A program made the position numbers and the translations under genes. The notes under the pieces were generated by a model. That model was given only the letters and a program-made list of their open reading frames with translations. It was not told the origin of the DNA and searched no databases. From positions 14,512,501 through 14,576,500 of the forward strand of contig NC_133032.1 of the NCBI RefSeq assembly GCF_048771995.1: 64,000 nucleotides of DNA, given 5' to 3'. This stretch comes from Taeniopygia guttata (lineage: Eukaryota > Chordata > Aves > Passeriformes > Estrildidae). Shown here piece by piece: positions 1 to 13,087 of this stretch; position 1 is the stretch's first letter; every line of letters begins with the position of its first letter.

Positions 1-272
1 GACAGTGTTTGTCTCCCCAAGTCACTGTTACGTGTGGTGCAGCCCTGGCTGTCCTGGAGGTGGCTGAGCAGCAGCCTGCCCATGGGACCTGGTGCATGGA
101 TGCCTTGTTTGGCTTTGTTTGTGTGCAAGGCTTTTATTTTATACATTAAATTGTCTGTACCTCAACCCCTGAGTTCTGTGTCTTTTACCATTCAGTTCTC
201 TCCCCGATTCTGCTGGTGGGGCAGTGAGCAAGTGACTGTCTGGGGCTTGGCTGCTGGCAGGGATTATTGCCC
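1..272 (+). mobile_element. 3' part of an old avian ERV LTR
   Basis: The stretch reads like the downstream half of a common avian endogenous-retrovirus LTR on the + strand. It has a T-rich segment with a TTTTATACATTAAA motif, then a CTCAACCCCTGAG block, a CTCTCCCCGATTCTGCTGG block and a terminal GGGGCAGTGAGCAAGTGACT segment, ending near a CTGCTGGCAGGGATTA block. These blocks occur in this order in LTRs of passerine and chicken elements that I recall as ERVL-like; the exact family is uncertain. The window starts inside it, so its 5' part is not visible, and no internal retroviral region follows. It is an old, broken fossil. Confidence 0.55.
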
Positions 273-3200
273 CTAATAGGACAAATGGTTGTCACACACA
301 TACAGGACTAGAAACAGATGATAAAAATTACCAAATTCACCTGAAAGTATCACATCTTAATGTCTTGGAACTCTTTCACTTTTAGAAGCTTTACTGCATT
401 ATGCAAGCCAGACTATCATTTTTAAATTCTTAAGATAAATGCTCTGGTGTATTCTCCCAGCCACAATTCTCAGGTAGCTGCTTACCCCAGCCTGTAAAAA
501 ACTTGAGCTGAAAGGAAAGCCATACTGACAGAATTATTACTTTTTCCTTATTTAGTATTCTCCCTATCAGTCTCCTTGTTGAAAAATCGCTCTTAACTTA
601 AACTTCATTAGAGAAAACAAGGAAATCTTTAACAGGTTTGTGTGAATCCAAACATTTTGTCTTTCCAATTAAAGAATGAGGGAGTGCAGCAATAAATAAA
701 TAAAATAAGCACTGTGGTGGGGACTGCCTGCCACAGCTGACAAGGATTAGGAGACACACTCAAAGCACGGCAGCCTCAGAACAGCACTGCTGCCAGTCTG
801 CAATCCAGTCTGGTTTGGGAAGACAAGGAAGAGCAAGAAGGGAAGCCTTGATGCATGCTAAAAATCCCAATCCTGATATCAAACTCTTATTGGATTATTT
901 TTAAGGCTTCCTTTTAATACCAAAAGTAATGCTAATGTCTGAAATGATGTGCCCATGCACCCTAAATAACAGCCCTCACATTTTAAAAGAATTCTGAATC
1001 CCAGCAGGACCACTGACTCCACTGGAGCCACATTAATACACTGCAGAAAACTCATCACATTCTTGTAAAAATCCTTTTCCTGCAATACAGAAGGAGAGTT
1101 GAAAGCAGTAATACCATGGACTGGCAGTAAAAATGACAAAGAGCAGATTGGGAGGCCCTACAAATGAGTTCACTCATCCAATGAATTTTAAATCAAGCCT
1201 ACACAGTCACCACTGAGTCTGTGAGGTGGGAGATCTTACAGAAAATTAGTGAAACTGTGGATATTATTTCATGACCTGCTTAAAAGAGTATAACTAAATG
1301 CTGCTAAAAGGTTAGGCTCGGTATTCCCTCTACCTTCAATTCTCAAAGAAATATTCATTCTGTGTAAGCAGAGACCAGAGAGCACTTTCATGTCCTCTGT
1401 GGCAGGCCCTGAACACATGTAATGCCCAAGGACTAACATCTCTGGTTAGCACTGTCCTTTGCTTCTAAGGAGGCTTTTCTGTAAGAGCTCACAGAGCATA
1501 TCCTCCTTCTTCCTTCCTAGCACCTTAATTATCTTGTGGTTATACAGAATTAATATTTCATTGGCGAGCTAATCAAAATCAATTAGCCATAACTTTGATT
1601 AGTAATCACAAAATTATTTCCCTTCTTAAGAAGAAAGATGTCATTGTCCCTATAAATTAAATTACAAAAAACTATAAATTAGAAATATAAATTAAACTAT
1701 GAATTAGATTACAAAAATTATGATTGACTTTCTTGACAATAAGGACATATCAGGCTTGAGATAAGCAGCTTCTGAAGTTGTAAATTAATCTCATTCAGAA
1801 AAAAACATTGTACATCATTGCATACACTGGAAAATGGGTCCTCTGTTAGGGCATCACCAGCATACAAATATACTGTGACTTATGATGAAATCATTCAATG
1901 AGGAAGAAAGTGAAAGGAGGCAAATTATCTCAGAGGCAGGAAAGTGAATTCAGTGGCATTACAGTCCAAATATCTTTACAGAAGTTTAATGGAAAGACGT
2001 AGTGAGCAAATATGCTCCCCACCATGACTGTCTAGAAGGTGCACAAACCCCGTCCCTTCCATTGAGATCGTTTCAGTAATGAAGCAAATTAAAGTAGATG
2101 CCTTTATGCCAAATTAAACATTCCTCTTTTATGGGCAGGGTGGTGGGATTGCTTTGGTTCTGTGTTTAATATTGTCAAAACTGACAACCAAGGCTACGCC
2201 TGTGTTGACTGATCCCAGCATACCAGACTGTAACACACTGAAGCTCCCATGTGCTGAACTACAGGAAGAAGAAATACAAAATGCATTTACTTCCAGGAGA
2301 TACTCACAAGCTCATCATAAAAATAATTTGATGCAATAATATTAAATATTCATATATTCAAGAGAGTTATAACTGCTCCACTAAAACATTTTTCCTTATG
2401 AAGGCACATGGCAATACTTACTAAAATAACTGAAATAATGTAAACAATAAATATTAGTAATACTGTCTTTCATGTGGAAAATCCTTCTCATGAAAGTCTC
2501 AGAAAGATGGTTGAGATAACTACAGTATACTTGTTTCAAGATCCCTCAGTATGGAACTCCCTTCTAACTTAGATGCAGCAGTATTATGAATAAAATCCAT
2601 CATACAGAAAACAATGTCATACATCATTTCACCAGCCATTCCTGAGAGACGTTAAATGCAAAATTAAGGCATCCTATGTATTTTTCTCTATAATGGAGGG
2701 TGAGTGATTAAGCACAGTGAGCTCTGGTTTCTAGAGTTGGAGGGGTGACCATCCACTGTCACCAGCTCGGCTTCTAAGGGATGCCACTGTCTCTTGCAAT
2801 CACATAAGGGTTATTTCCAATTAATTATAATAATGGAATTATTATTAACATATTCATAACACATTCTTTCCAACAAGCTAGCCAGTTGCAATTTTTCAAT
2901 TTGAAAATAACTGACCAATTAAAGAGTTACCCAATTTGAGTGAATCATACCATAATCCTGGGAATTTCAACCAGATTTGTAACACATGTTGCCAAGGCTT
3001 GCTCTGCTGACAAGTTCACAAAATGGTACTGCTTTGCACACTGATTCTTATATTCCTGCCAAGATGAAGCTGTAACAGTTACATGTAGCTGCAATTCAGG
3101 GCTCATAGAACACTGCCTACAGTGATGAGGTTATAAACCCCTTACTTCCATTTCACTTGCTCTATCTGTGCAGGAAAACCTCCCCCAGAATCCTACTTTG

Positions 3201-5375
3201 AAATAATCATCTAACTCAGAACTCCTTATTTAAACTCAAGTATAAGGGATTTTTGTTAAAACTCAACAGTAAAACTATTTTTTTTGTGCACCCTCCTCCT
3301 GCAATATATTCCCAAAGACATTTATTAACTGTCAGCCAAATACAAATGTAGAACAGACGGTCCCTAAAGTAGACAGGTAATGTGCATCTCTGGGTCACCT
3401 TTTATCATAACCATGAGGAACAAGTAGCGGTAATTCAGGTTATGTCATTATAGATTTTTTTCCTGATTCTCTGTAGAATGAGATCTATGTAGCAAAGAGA
3501 TCTATGTAGAATTTCTCTCCACTTTCACTAAGAACAAGTTTACGAAGAAAGCCACTTTCAGAGGACTGAAATGTACATAAAATAGCCTCACAATGACTGT
3601 CCTTGAAGACTTACCACGAATGACAGAAAGCTGGTATTAATCAAGAAAATTCTTATTTTAAAACATAATCTTACTGTTAAAAAAATGTAAGAGATGAAAT
3701 AGATTTTCTTAAGCAAAAGCTAAATACAATAAATTGCTTAATTTCCTCTGTAGTTCCAGTTAGGCTGCTTTAAAATTATATAGGAGCATTCTACCAGTTC
3801 ACAAGGACAGACCTGGGGGAGTGCATGGAAATTGTGGAGGTGTAGCAGTGAGATGGATAATCCTCAGAACAGGGATTTCCACTCAGCAATATTTGCCATG
3901 AGCTTTCTGAACTTTCAGTTTAAAACACACCATGAAACAAGAGGCCTAATTCCCTGTCACCTTGTAGTCATTTAGCCATGATCAAACTTGAGACAGGGAA
4001 AAATCCTGCACAGTGATTTGGCAATTCTGTGTACTACCTACAAAGAAGTAAATATAACTGGCAAGGGCAAGATAGAGGACATTCTACACACAGACTTTTA
4101 CCCACCTCTCATTAGACACCAGACTGAAGCATGAGTCACATACAATCAACTTGCAGCATAATAAGTTTTATTCCTGTATAAGTTTTGTTACTATTTCAAA
4201 GGTATGAGGGAAAACTGAAAGAGTTTTAAAATAAATTTGTTATTTTGTACATTCTATGGTCTCCTGTTTTTAAGGCAAGATTTCATATCATTTTTATATA
4301 TTACAAAAAATGTGGCACAAGAGTGGAACAAGAGAGTACCTTAGTGTATTGTACTCTTTGCTGAAGAGTCCTTTAAACTTCTGTTGGACAAGGAGCTTTA
4401 GACTGAAAGTCAAAAAAGTTTCAATTACACTAAAGAAGGAAAAACTAGTGTAAATCAAAGAAAACCAAGCATGGCATGCCAGAGATGACTGAACACTTAT
4501 TCCTGCCCAGCTAGCTATGCAGGAAAACCTCAAGTTAACCAAGTAACTGAGAGTAACAATGTAAAACAGGTGCTGCCTATGTGTGGGTACAGCATAGTAC
4601 CCCCAAAAATATGTCCCTAATGACACCAAGTCATTTGGGGAGAGGTTGCAGAACATGCTGTGTCCTTGTCTTCCTGGCTGCAGTCCTTGGAAGAGGAATT
4701 CTGAAGGCAAGGTTTGCTGTGCTTAGGAGCACATGCCTGCTCACCAGGTCAGCAGCCCAGAAAACCCAGAATTCAGCTGTTTTTCCACAGTGCTGAGGTC
4801 AGTAAATGTCAAAAGGCAGCACCTGTTGACCACAGTCTTCACCTGATAAAATGCAATTGGGACAGATGTGGACAGAGTGAAAAGGAGTAGAAGATCTTAG
4901 AAAATTTTTCTAATGTTTTTCCTGTATGACTTATACTCTGTACTTTTGGTCCACAATGAAACTGTTTAAAAGCAATTCCACCTATTGTTAAGAAAGCCAG
5001 CTGCATTGGAATGTGGTATCTTTTGATGGTTTGAATTATATTAATTGACATAGTACTTTATTATCCCTTTGACTTACAACTTACCAATTGTGCTTTTTCT
5101 CCAAACCCTTCCTAGGTACTTAAGAACCAACAATTTTTTACTGGAAGGTGCTTTGTTTCCTGCCAACAAGCACTGAAACAAAAGCTGTTGCCTGCAGCCT
5201 TTGCCAGTGCTAAGCAGTGTAAGGTGAGCACACACAGCACAGCCAGAGGCAGGGCAGAAAGCATACCTTACCTCCATGCCTCACTAAATAATACATTGGC
5301 AACGCAAGCACGCAAGAGATTTGGTGTCCTGTAACTACTGTCAGACGTGTGTCCATCAAGCCTCATGTTCGTTAG
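273..5375. other. AT-rich stretch without a recognised gene
   Basis: No exon, RNA gene or clear mobile element was recognised. The sequence is AT-rich, with only short open frames that lack coding character. It is either intron 5' of the recognised XIRP2 exons or intergenic DNA; the first XIRP2 exons may lie here unrecognised or before the window. Two segments, about 1,540-1,640 and 2,815-2,960, are unusually rich in TAAT and ATTA homeodomain-type cores and could be conserved non-coding DNA, but this cannot be judged from one sequence. A short imperfect duplication around a GAGATCTATGTAG motif lies at about 3,480-3,512. Confidence 0.5.
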
Positions 5376-5489
5376 TCAAATGAGACCAATGAATTAGAGA
5401 ATGTTCAAAATGGTCTTTCTTTAAATCTGCTCAAAATGAATGCAGCACAGCCACAACTGGAAAACTTGACTGAGAAGAACACAGCGGTA
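5376..5489 (+). CDS. XIRP2: possible 5' exon of XIRP2 (38 codons, phase 0/0)
   Basis: A stretch of 38 open codons lies between an acceptor-like TGTTCGTTAG and a strong donor (GCG followed by GTAAGA). Its reading contains LENVQNGLSL and LENLTEKNTA. It starts and ends in phase 0, so it could be spliced directly to the exon at 10,126, which also begins in phase 0. An in-frame ATG at 5,436 could serve as a start codon. LIMA1 (EPLIN) has a weakly similar Asn/Glu-rich segment (NTENL) just before its RKGTL block, which matches the next exon here. The similarity is too weak to be sure, and the polypyrimidine tract is only moderate. It could be chance. Confidence 0.3.
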
Positions 5490-8400
5490 AGAAACTCACT
5501 GCAAATATGCAGTTTGTGCTTTTTAATTTGGTTGGTTTTTTTTGTTTTGTTTTGTTTTCATAACTAGGATGTCTACTGGGGGGCCTGATACTGCTCATGG
5601 AATAAATGAGAATGATAGGATAAAAAGAAAAATAATAAGCATGTCTTTCCTCAATCCCATTAATATGAATTATGCACCTTCTAGTCCTCTCTTATTAGAT
5701 GATAAAATGTGTTGATTTTGCTAGTAAAGTATGAGAAATTATTGTTTCAGTGTGATTTGCCTTAAAATACTGGAACCTTGTTACACCAGCTAGAACAGCA
5801 CCTGTGATAAAGTTGAAACAACATTTAAAGCTTTATTACTTACCTATGCATATTTGTATCAGGATAAAGGTTGGCATGTTAAATGATAGCCCCAAATAAT
5901 GTATTTTCTCAAAATATGACTAGGAATTTGGAAGTGCTTTACATTTTATAATAATGAAGAACAATTTCAGCTCTTCATAAACTTGTCTGAGTTGCTTTTG
6001 TTAAGAAGTGTCTGAAATGTAAATGAAGAAATGTTACAGATACTGGAGGCTCTGCTTACCTGCAGCAGAAACTGCAAGTTTTTCAAGCAACGGTGTCAGA
6101 AACGTGCACATGAATGCTATACAGTCCTCATTTGCAATGTGCTGTTTTTTCATAATTTATCCCAATATGTCCTATGGAGCCTCATGCCAGGGATTCCTGA
6201 GAGTGCAGATTAATTGGAATCAGAGTGAAACAGAAAGGGAGGTCTCAGACACAGGAGCTGGATGAAGTAGTATGGCAGATCATGAAAAGGACTTGTCAGA
6301 TCTTGTCCTCAAAAGATTTTTGGGGTTTTTGGTATGAGGGTCTTCTTTGTGTTGTGGTTTGTTTTGTTAGGGGTTTTTGTAAATTTTTTGTTTGTTTGGG
6401 TTTTTTTTTTTTTTTTTGTCAATTGAGAAGGAAATTCAACTCAATATGCAGTGGCAATTGCCGGTTATTTGACAACAAACTTTTCTAAAGTTAGTAGAGG
6501 ACTAACCAATATAATATGCGTGATCGTATCATCCCATGGGGATACAAGCAACACTGTTCACAAATAGTTCTACAAGTAAACTGCATCAGTTTGATCTTCC
6601 CTAGTGAACAAATAAAAGAATTTACATGTAAAAAACATTTAAGATAGCAAGAATATGATAAAGACGCAGGTAGCCATTTTGCCAAAGGAATGCAGAGCAG
6701 AACATACATTGTTTTCCTCAACAGCTTTTCTTGAATGCAAATGTTCATCTACTAATGGAATACACAGTCTGTGAACAGTAGAGGAGGGCATGTCTCATTG
6801 ACAGTGCAAGAAAAACAATACCAATTCAATATCCTACTGTGAAGACAGATTTATCAACAATTTCTGATTTAAAAAAATCCGGACATTTACCAGATCCCTG
6901 CAATCCATGAGCCTACAGAATTTACAGGCCTTCCTGTTGCTCTTTGTTCAAGAAAAGTATAAATCTATCAGGTTTATGACATGAAATAAAGAATTACTGT
7001 AAGTCCCTTATTAAATTAATAGGAGACAGATACAAAAGACCCCAGAGAAAAAACACACACCAAAAAAAGAAAACCTATAATGTGACTGCAGTGTTTGAAT
7101 GCTGTACCATCACTGGCCTCATAAAACAAACACATGAATGCAAAAGGCTTATAGGTAACGTTCACAAAGACCTACTTGTGAAGGTTCTATAGCATTTTAG
7201 GTACTTTCTTCACAAAAACTCCATCATCCATTTCTGCTAGAATGACTGCTCATGATTTTTTCATACTGTAACCTTGACTTTTCCACTTTCTGCCACAGAA
7301 GCACACTTGAGTCTCCAAATCAAGGAAAATGAGAGGACAATGCTTCCTGCAAAATTTTAATCTGACTGAAACCTTTGTCCTATCACATTAACAATAAATA
7401 CATTGCTCATTTTTATGGGATCTTACTTACCTATTATGAGCAGGCGTGACAGGACTGAAAACATGACAGTAACAGACTATAAATTCTGCCTTGCCACCAG
7501 TTCCATTCATGGGTGGGCTCCTATTATGCCCATCCTGGGAAGAGGAAAGTCACAGACCCAGATCCAAATTTGCCAGCATTTCAGCTAATTGGATAATGTA
7601 GTATGTCTATTGTCACTATGAGATAGTAAATCAAGATATGTTTGGGGGAGAAATAAATAGGCCAGAGGACAAATATAAACAGCTGAGAGACAAAAATAGC
7701 AGACACAAAAGAAAAAAGCTTGATACTTGATAAAATCAGAAGTATCTGTTCTCCCTGTCATTTAAATAAGATAATATTACAGATAGACAGTAAAAGTTAA
7801 AAAACTACAACCAGCAGAACCAGTATGAAATTATAATAATGACTTAGATGAAAGTCAAAATCTGTTCTTTTCTCATTTCCTTTATTTTCTTCCTACGTTT
7901 TCAGAAAGGCACTACATTTCAGTAGTGCCTAAAGATGCTAAAAAAGCTCAGGTAACAATGAAAATAAATTACAATCCTAGATATCAAATACGTTACTTGA
8001 CATAAATTATTGTTAGTATTCTACAGTGGTTGAATCTACTATGAACAAGTAGGGAAAGAAATTAGAAGATCAAAGACACCAGCAATAAAAATTTTGAAAA
8101 CCTCAAATGACTTCTAGAGCACTCCCAAACCTAGTTTGGGTTTTTTGTTTTGTTCTCCCCTCCTTCCCCAAGTTTCAGAGGTACATTTTCACTAAAATAC
8201 ATATTTAGAAAGTGACTAAAAGTCAAGTTTGGGCCTATGTTCAAATTTATTCTGGACACAAATGCAGAATTACAATGAAATCTCTTTTGGGGTTGGAATC
8301 CAATTTTATAGATTACTGAATTTCCACACAATTTTCCTTCATCCAATGCATGCACTTGAACAAGGCAGATATTCATTTTATCCACTATCAGGCACAGGTA

Positions 8401-10125
8401 CCACACTAGACAAGAGTAAAAGAAGCTACCACGATTGTTAACAGTATTTTGAGATCTGTGAGGGAGAGGCAGGTGCACTCCAGACTATTTTTGAAAGAAG
8501 CGTAACACATACCCTGAAAATTACTGAAACCAGCAAAAGGACCTACCAACAATGAAGCAAAATACAGGAGAATGTGGGTATTGCATAAGCACTCCCAAGC
8601 AAATTAGGAAAACCCTTCTCCACAGCCTAAAGTCAGTCCTTAGATGCAACATAAATCAGGTGTATTTCTAACCTACAGCTGTGAGTTAGGATAAACATTC
8701 TTGCAACTGGGGAATTAACAGCTGTTCTTCATTTTGGGCCAGAAGCCAGACCCATTTAGCATCTTCACTGTAAGAAATATATATGGTAGGGGAAGGAAGG
8801 ATGTCACTCTAGCTTGAAGGAAGGGCTGGGAGACAGCTGGTATCAGTTAAGGAAAACTAGCAGGATATTAACCACAATCACAATGTAGTTCTGACAAAAA
8901 ACTAAAGGAGAAATAAGTCTTGGGACAACTTCTGCTTGTACAGAAGATGGAAAATGTGAGTGAAGAAACTCCTTTCCATATTGTTCAAGAAAAGTGGACC
9001 CTGAAGTCTCCTTCTAAAATTACTCTTGGAATACATCAAGTACCCAGCACTCCTCATGTATTTTTAATCCTAAGTAAAATATTACAGACCACATTAATTC
9101 TGGTTAAAAAAATTACTTAAAAACTAAAGTCAACTCCCAACAATGCAGATTAAATTAAACTCTATCAAACATAAGAAGATGTTACACACATAAAAGAATT
9201 CCTTTCCAAAAGAAAGGAACTCATGAATTGAGATTTTAGTTAGTAGTTGGGCTAAAGCCCTTGTTAACAGTTCTTTCTCATTGCTATTTTAAATTCACAT
9301 TATTTTTACTTAAATCTCCTTTAGAATGAGATGCGAAAACTTACATTGGAGTGTTTGCTACAGGGCAAAAAAAAAAAAAAAATCAAACCTGTTGGGAGCC
9401 GACTTCAGGAAAAGGGGAGCAGAATTTGTCAACTGGTGCAAAATAACAGAACAGGAATTTTCCTTCCCAAGTGTATCATAAGAAAGACAGAATAAGTCTT
9501 TGTGATCTTTGTGAGATCAGAAAGGCTGGATATCAACACTTAGCAATTTACCTGACAAGAGTTACAGTGCAATTAGGAGAACTACCCTGGGTTATGTTTC
9601 CAGGCTACCCAAGCAGTCTCTCAGCTAATGCAGTAGCCCTTCTCTCCCAGCTGATTTAAAATGCTATGACTCAACCCACAACACAGACAGCTGTATCAGG
9701 TCTTAAAGAAATCAGCAGTCACCTGTCACAACAGCTTTCACGCAGCACACACTGATTACCAGGCACTCATTCATTAACCCCACTTTGTTTGGAATTCTCA
9801 CTAATTGCATGCTTGCTCCTTTTCCATTCATGATAGACAGCAATTCTGCTGTCAAGCTGAAGAATGAAATGTCTAAACAGCACCTTTAATTCACTCTATA
9901 ATTCACATATTCCTCTTGTATGAACACACTGAACCCTTTCACCAATTCCTACTGGATCTGCTCTTACTGGATCTCACATCTTCCATTGGGAAGTGGCTTC
10001 TGTCCCAGCCACCAGTTTGTGTCCCAACCTGTCCTGCGACCCACAAGGGCTCCTGAACTTCTCTGTGGTGGCTTCTGCTGGCACCATGCACTGGCCTCTG
10101 ACCCAGGTGCATTTTGCATTGGCAG
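5490..10125. other. probable intron or 5' flank of XIRP2, no gene seen
   Basis: AT-rich sequence without a convincing exon. It holds simple tracts such as a T/G-rich run at about 5,526-5,560, a run of T at about 6,401-6,417 and a run of A at about 9,367-9,382. GC content rises sharply from about 9,990 towards the exon at 10,126. No RNA gene or intact element was recognised. Confidence 0.5.
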
Positions 10126-10410
10126 GGCATGCTGGAGCTGGCAGACTTGCCCCTGCAGAAGGGCTCCGTGGAGCTCCTCAAGCAGAGATGGGAATCTGCC
10201 AACGCTACGAGACCAGGCCTGATGTTCCAGCACTCGCCACTCCCACCATCCCTGGTGCCAGACAGGATCGCCCTGGAGAAGATGCCATCAGACAGCAGGA
10301 GGGCAGATGTGTTTAAGGAGGAGACCCCAGGTGGATCTCAGCTGGTGGAGCACGTCCCTGTCACCGTGGAGGAGCTGCGGAGCCACTTTGAGGCACTGGG
10401 CGGCAGGAAG
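10126..10410 (+). CDS. XIRP2: XIRP2 exon, EPLIN-like N-terminal part (residues 1-95 as numbered here)
   Basis: An open exon of 95 codons between a GCATTGGCAG acceptor and a strong GTGAGT donor, phase 0 at both ends. It carries LQKGSVELLKQRWES, which corresponds to the RKGTL...LKKKWEN block near the N-terminus of LIMA1 (EPLIN). Close to its 3' end, VPVTVEELRSHFEALG corresponds to EPLIN's NVPLNRLKMMFEKG. It therefore looks like two EPLIN N-terminal blocks in one exon. The second codon is ATG, so translation could start here, but an upstream exon is as likely. The exon is GC-rich, unlike every later exon of the gene. I do not recall this part in the human XIRP2 reference protein; an EPLIN-like N-terminus in a bird XIRP2 is an inference from the phase fit and the strand. 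Confidence 0.7.
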
Positions 10411-10726
10411 GTGAGTGGCTGGGCGGGGGGGATGGAGAGGGCCCGGAGTGGCTTTCCCAGGCTCACACTGCCCCTCTGCTCTGCCCTGCTGGGAATGGGA
10501 AGCACTGGCCACAGTGCCCATGGATGTCCTGTGGACTGTTTGCATCTGTTAACAGTGATTGTCATTATCTATTATTATCTATCGCTTTCCTTACTGTGTA
10601 ATTTTATTGGTCTGTTTCATTTTAATGGTTTCTGACTGGTGCTAATTGCCAAGCTATCAGGTAAATTAGTGTGCAGTTGTGTTTGGCTTGTGCTTTTTAG
10701 AAGAGGAAATAGCCAAGATATTTCAC
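10411..10726 (+). other. XIRP2 intron start, GC-rich
   Basis: The intron directly after the exon continues GC-rich to about 10,540 and then becomes AT-rich. No other feature is visible before the SINE that begins at about 10,727. Confidence 0.6.
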
Positions 10727-10868
10727 AGAATCACAGAATAATCTGAGTTGGAAGGGACCCACATGGATCGTCAACTCTTAAGTTAATGGCCTGAGCAGGG
10801 ATCAAATACACAACCTTGGCATTATTAGCACCATACTCTGACCAACTGAGTGAATCTCGGGGTCTCAT
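10727..10868 (-). mobile_element. TguSINE1-type SINE (tRNA-Ile head, CR1 tail)
   Basis: Read on the minus strand, the element begins with a tRNA-Ile-like head. There is an A-box-like CACTCAGTTGG, then GGTGCTAATAATGCCAAGG, which matches the anticodon-arm region of tRNA-Ile(AAU), and a degenerate B box, TATTTGATCCC. After a linker near TTAAGAGTTGA comes a CR1-type 3' tail with GGGTCCCTTCCAACTCAG and two copies of ATTCTGTG at the end. This tRNA-Ile/CR1 chimera is the structure of TguSINE1, described from zebra finch and other passerines and moved by CR1 machinery. The copy lies in the XIRP2 intron, about 315 bp after the exon ending at 10,410. It differs from the family at several sites, so it is not recent. 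No clear target duplication was seen. Confidence 0.88.
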
Positions 10869-13042
10869 ATTAATGCTGAGAGAAGAATTCCCAAATGAAA
10901 CTATTGACAAACACTCCAAAACTTTCTGAAGCATTTGCTTATTTTTAGAGCAGTACTGGTTCCCTTCCGATGAGAAGCTTGCTGTCATTTTACACATTGG
11001 CTTTCCCTGGCATTAACATGACAGGCCTGGTCAAATTGCAACCTTTATTTGGCATCAGATTTTTGTCTGAGAAACATCTCTGATTTCTTTGAACTATATG
11101 GGGAGAAGCTAGACTTTTTTTGGAACATAAAAAATGCTTCATAGAAGTAAAGGATACTGAAAAGGTTAGTAATCTTATTTAAGATAAGGTGACTTCATAC
11201 ATTATTGTAGCTAGAAAATCTTTCACCAACTTTTACCTCTTCTGCATGAAAACTGAAATTCCCCTGCAAGGTTTGGTTCCTGATGGAGTATTTTATACCT
11301 TCCACATTTTAATTCCTCACTTTTTGTTCACTATCAGTTTAAAAACAAAAAATAAATAAAAAATCCCCTTTGAATAACTTATATCCCACTTCACAATTAA
11401 AGACATATTAATACTTGATTTTATAATGTGTTCTGCTTCAGGATGACCCTGCCAGTCCATGCAGTCAAGTCATTTACCCATTTCATTTTAATACCCAGGG
11501 TGATTTAAACATGGCTTTCTGGTCCAGAAACTGCAGTTCAGAATAATACATGCTGACAATTATATAATTCATACACAAAACTGAGGTACTAAAAGGTATT
11601 ATAAAGCTTTTTTATGTGAACAGTAAAATACAAATACATGTGATTCATGAAAAAATCTTTTCATTGGCTTTAAACATATAACACACAAAGTAACAGGAAC
11701 CAATAAAGTAAAGGTTAAAACTTTAAGGGGTTATTGAGCACTTTAAAGACCATATAAAATAGCCATAGACTGCTTCCAAGTGGCATGCTCAAATGCTTTT
11801 TATGTGGAGACCTTTTTGGTTGATCCTAGAATTTTTTTAAGGTCTCAAAATAAACTTTTTCCCTCTGAAACAAATCATTCAGTTTTGCAAACACAATCAA
11901 TCTTGTAGGAGCAAATTGGTTCTATTTTTAGTCTTATTGGAATGAAGAGTTCCTTACTGAGTGAGAAAGAATAATATTTTGGACTTAAACAGCATTATTC
12001 TCTTGAGAGAATTAAAGACTTTTCTTTCAACAATACTGAAGATATTTAAAGGTGTCTATTAAGCATTTGATGTGTATCAAGCTAATGCTAAAGACTTAAG
12101 AGGTTAGAGTTAACAGTAGTATTTTTTAATATTAATTATTGCTAAGTATTTTAGTAGTTAAATATTATATCATGAGATAAAAAACTTACCATGAAAAACA
12201 AAATTTGTATTAGGATGCCTTCAGAAGGTACATCTTGACTATTCTTCTATTATCAAGTAGTGACTGACACAAGAAGATACTTATATCACAATATAGTAAA
12301 AGGCCATGGAAAGGTTTCAGCTCTCTGACTGCTTAAGATTCAATCTCTTTCAGCCACAGTACATTTCCATGGGCAGGAGGAGGGAAAAATGAAGAATGAG
12401 ATGATGCATTTTCCCTGGATTTTTGTAGCAGTTTCACCCAGAAGCCATCAAGAAGGCTAGAACAAAATTAGAAACAGCAATATGTAAAACTAAGTCAAAG
12501 CCATAGAAATTCACAGTGAAATCTGAAAAATTTAAACAAAATGCCAGTGAACTACATCAGTTACCTTATGCACAAAGGAGTATCTTTACTGTCATTATAC
12601 TCAGAAAAAGACTGCCAAATGTTGGACCCCTATTTGGACTATCTCTTGACTAACCAGACTTTCAACACTGGGTCTGGTTTATTACATTATTCCACAGGAA
12701 AACCAGATTTTATTTTGAGGCAAAATACTGCTGATTAAACATTCTAAAATCTCTCACTTTGGTTGCATTTTCACTGCAGTGCTATTATTTGTATATGTAC
12801 AAAATTAATAGAGAAAATCAGGTCAATTAAATCACACTAAACCATAAACCCACTTCTTAAAGAACTAGATCAATCCTATCCAGAACATTCTGATGCTTCA
12901 GAAGAGAAAGACATCATTACAGACAGCTGCAAATGTATTAAGACTTTGCCCAACCCTGTTTATTTGGATGAAATGAATGCTTCATATTGCAATAAATAAC
13001 ACAAAACGAGGAAATAGTCAGTAAATACCAAGTTCAGTGATT

Positions 13043-13087
13043 TTGAAACTAAATTACTTGGTTGTTGAAACTAAATTACTGAGGTTG
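13043..13087. repeat. 22/23-bp tandem duplication
   Basis: Two adjacent copies of a unit starting TTGAAACTAAATTACT and ending GGTTG. The second copy carries small differences including one extra base. It is intronic and no function is suggested. Confidence 0.75.

Noticed and set aside
4294-4710. A 138-codon open frame on the minus strand
   Set aside because: The reading has no recognisable domain, no splice or promoter context, and a composition expected of chance.
10790-10868. tRNA-Ile-like sequence on the minus strand
   Set aside because: It is the degenerate head of a SINE with a CR1 tail; the tRNA arms are damaged and it is not a tRNA gene.
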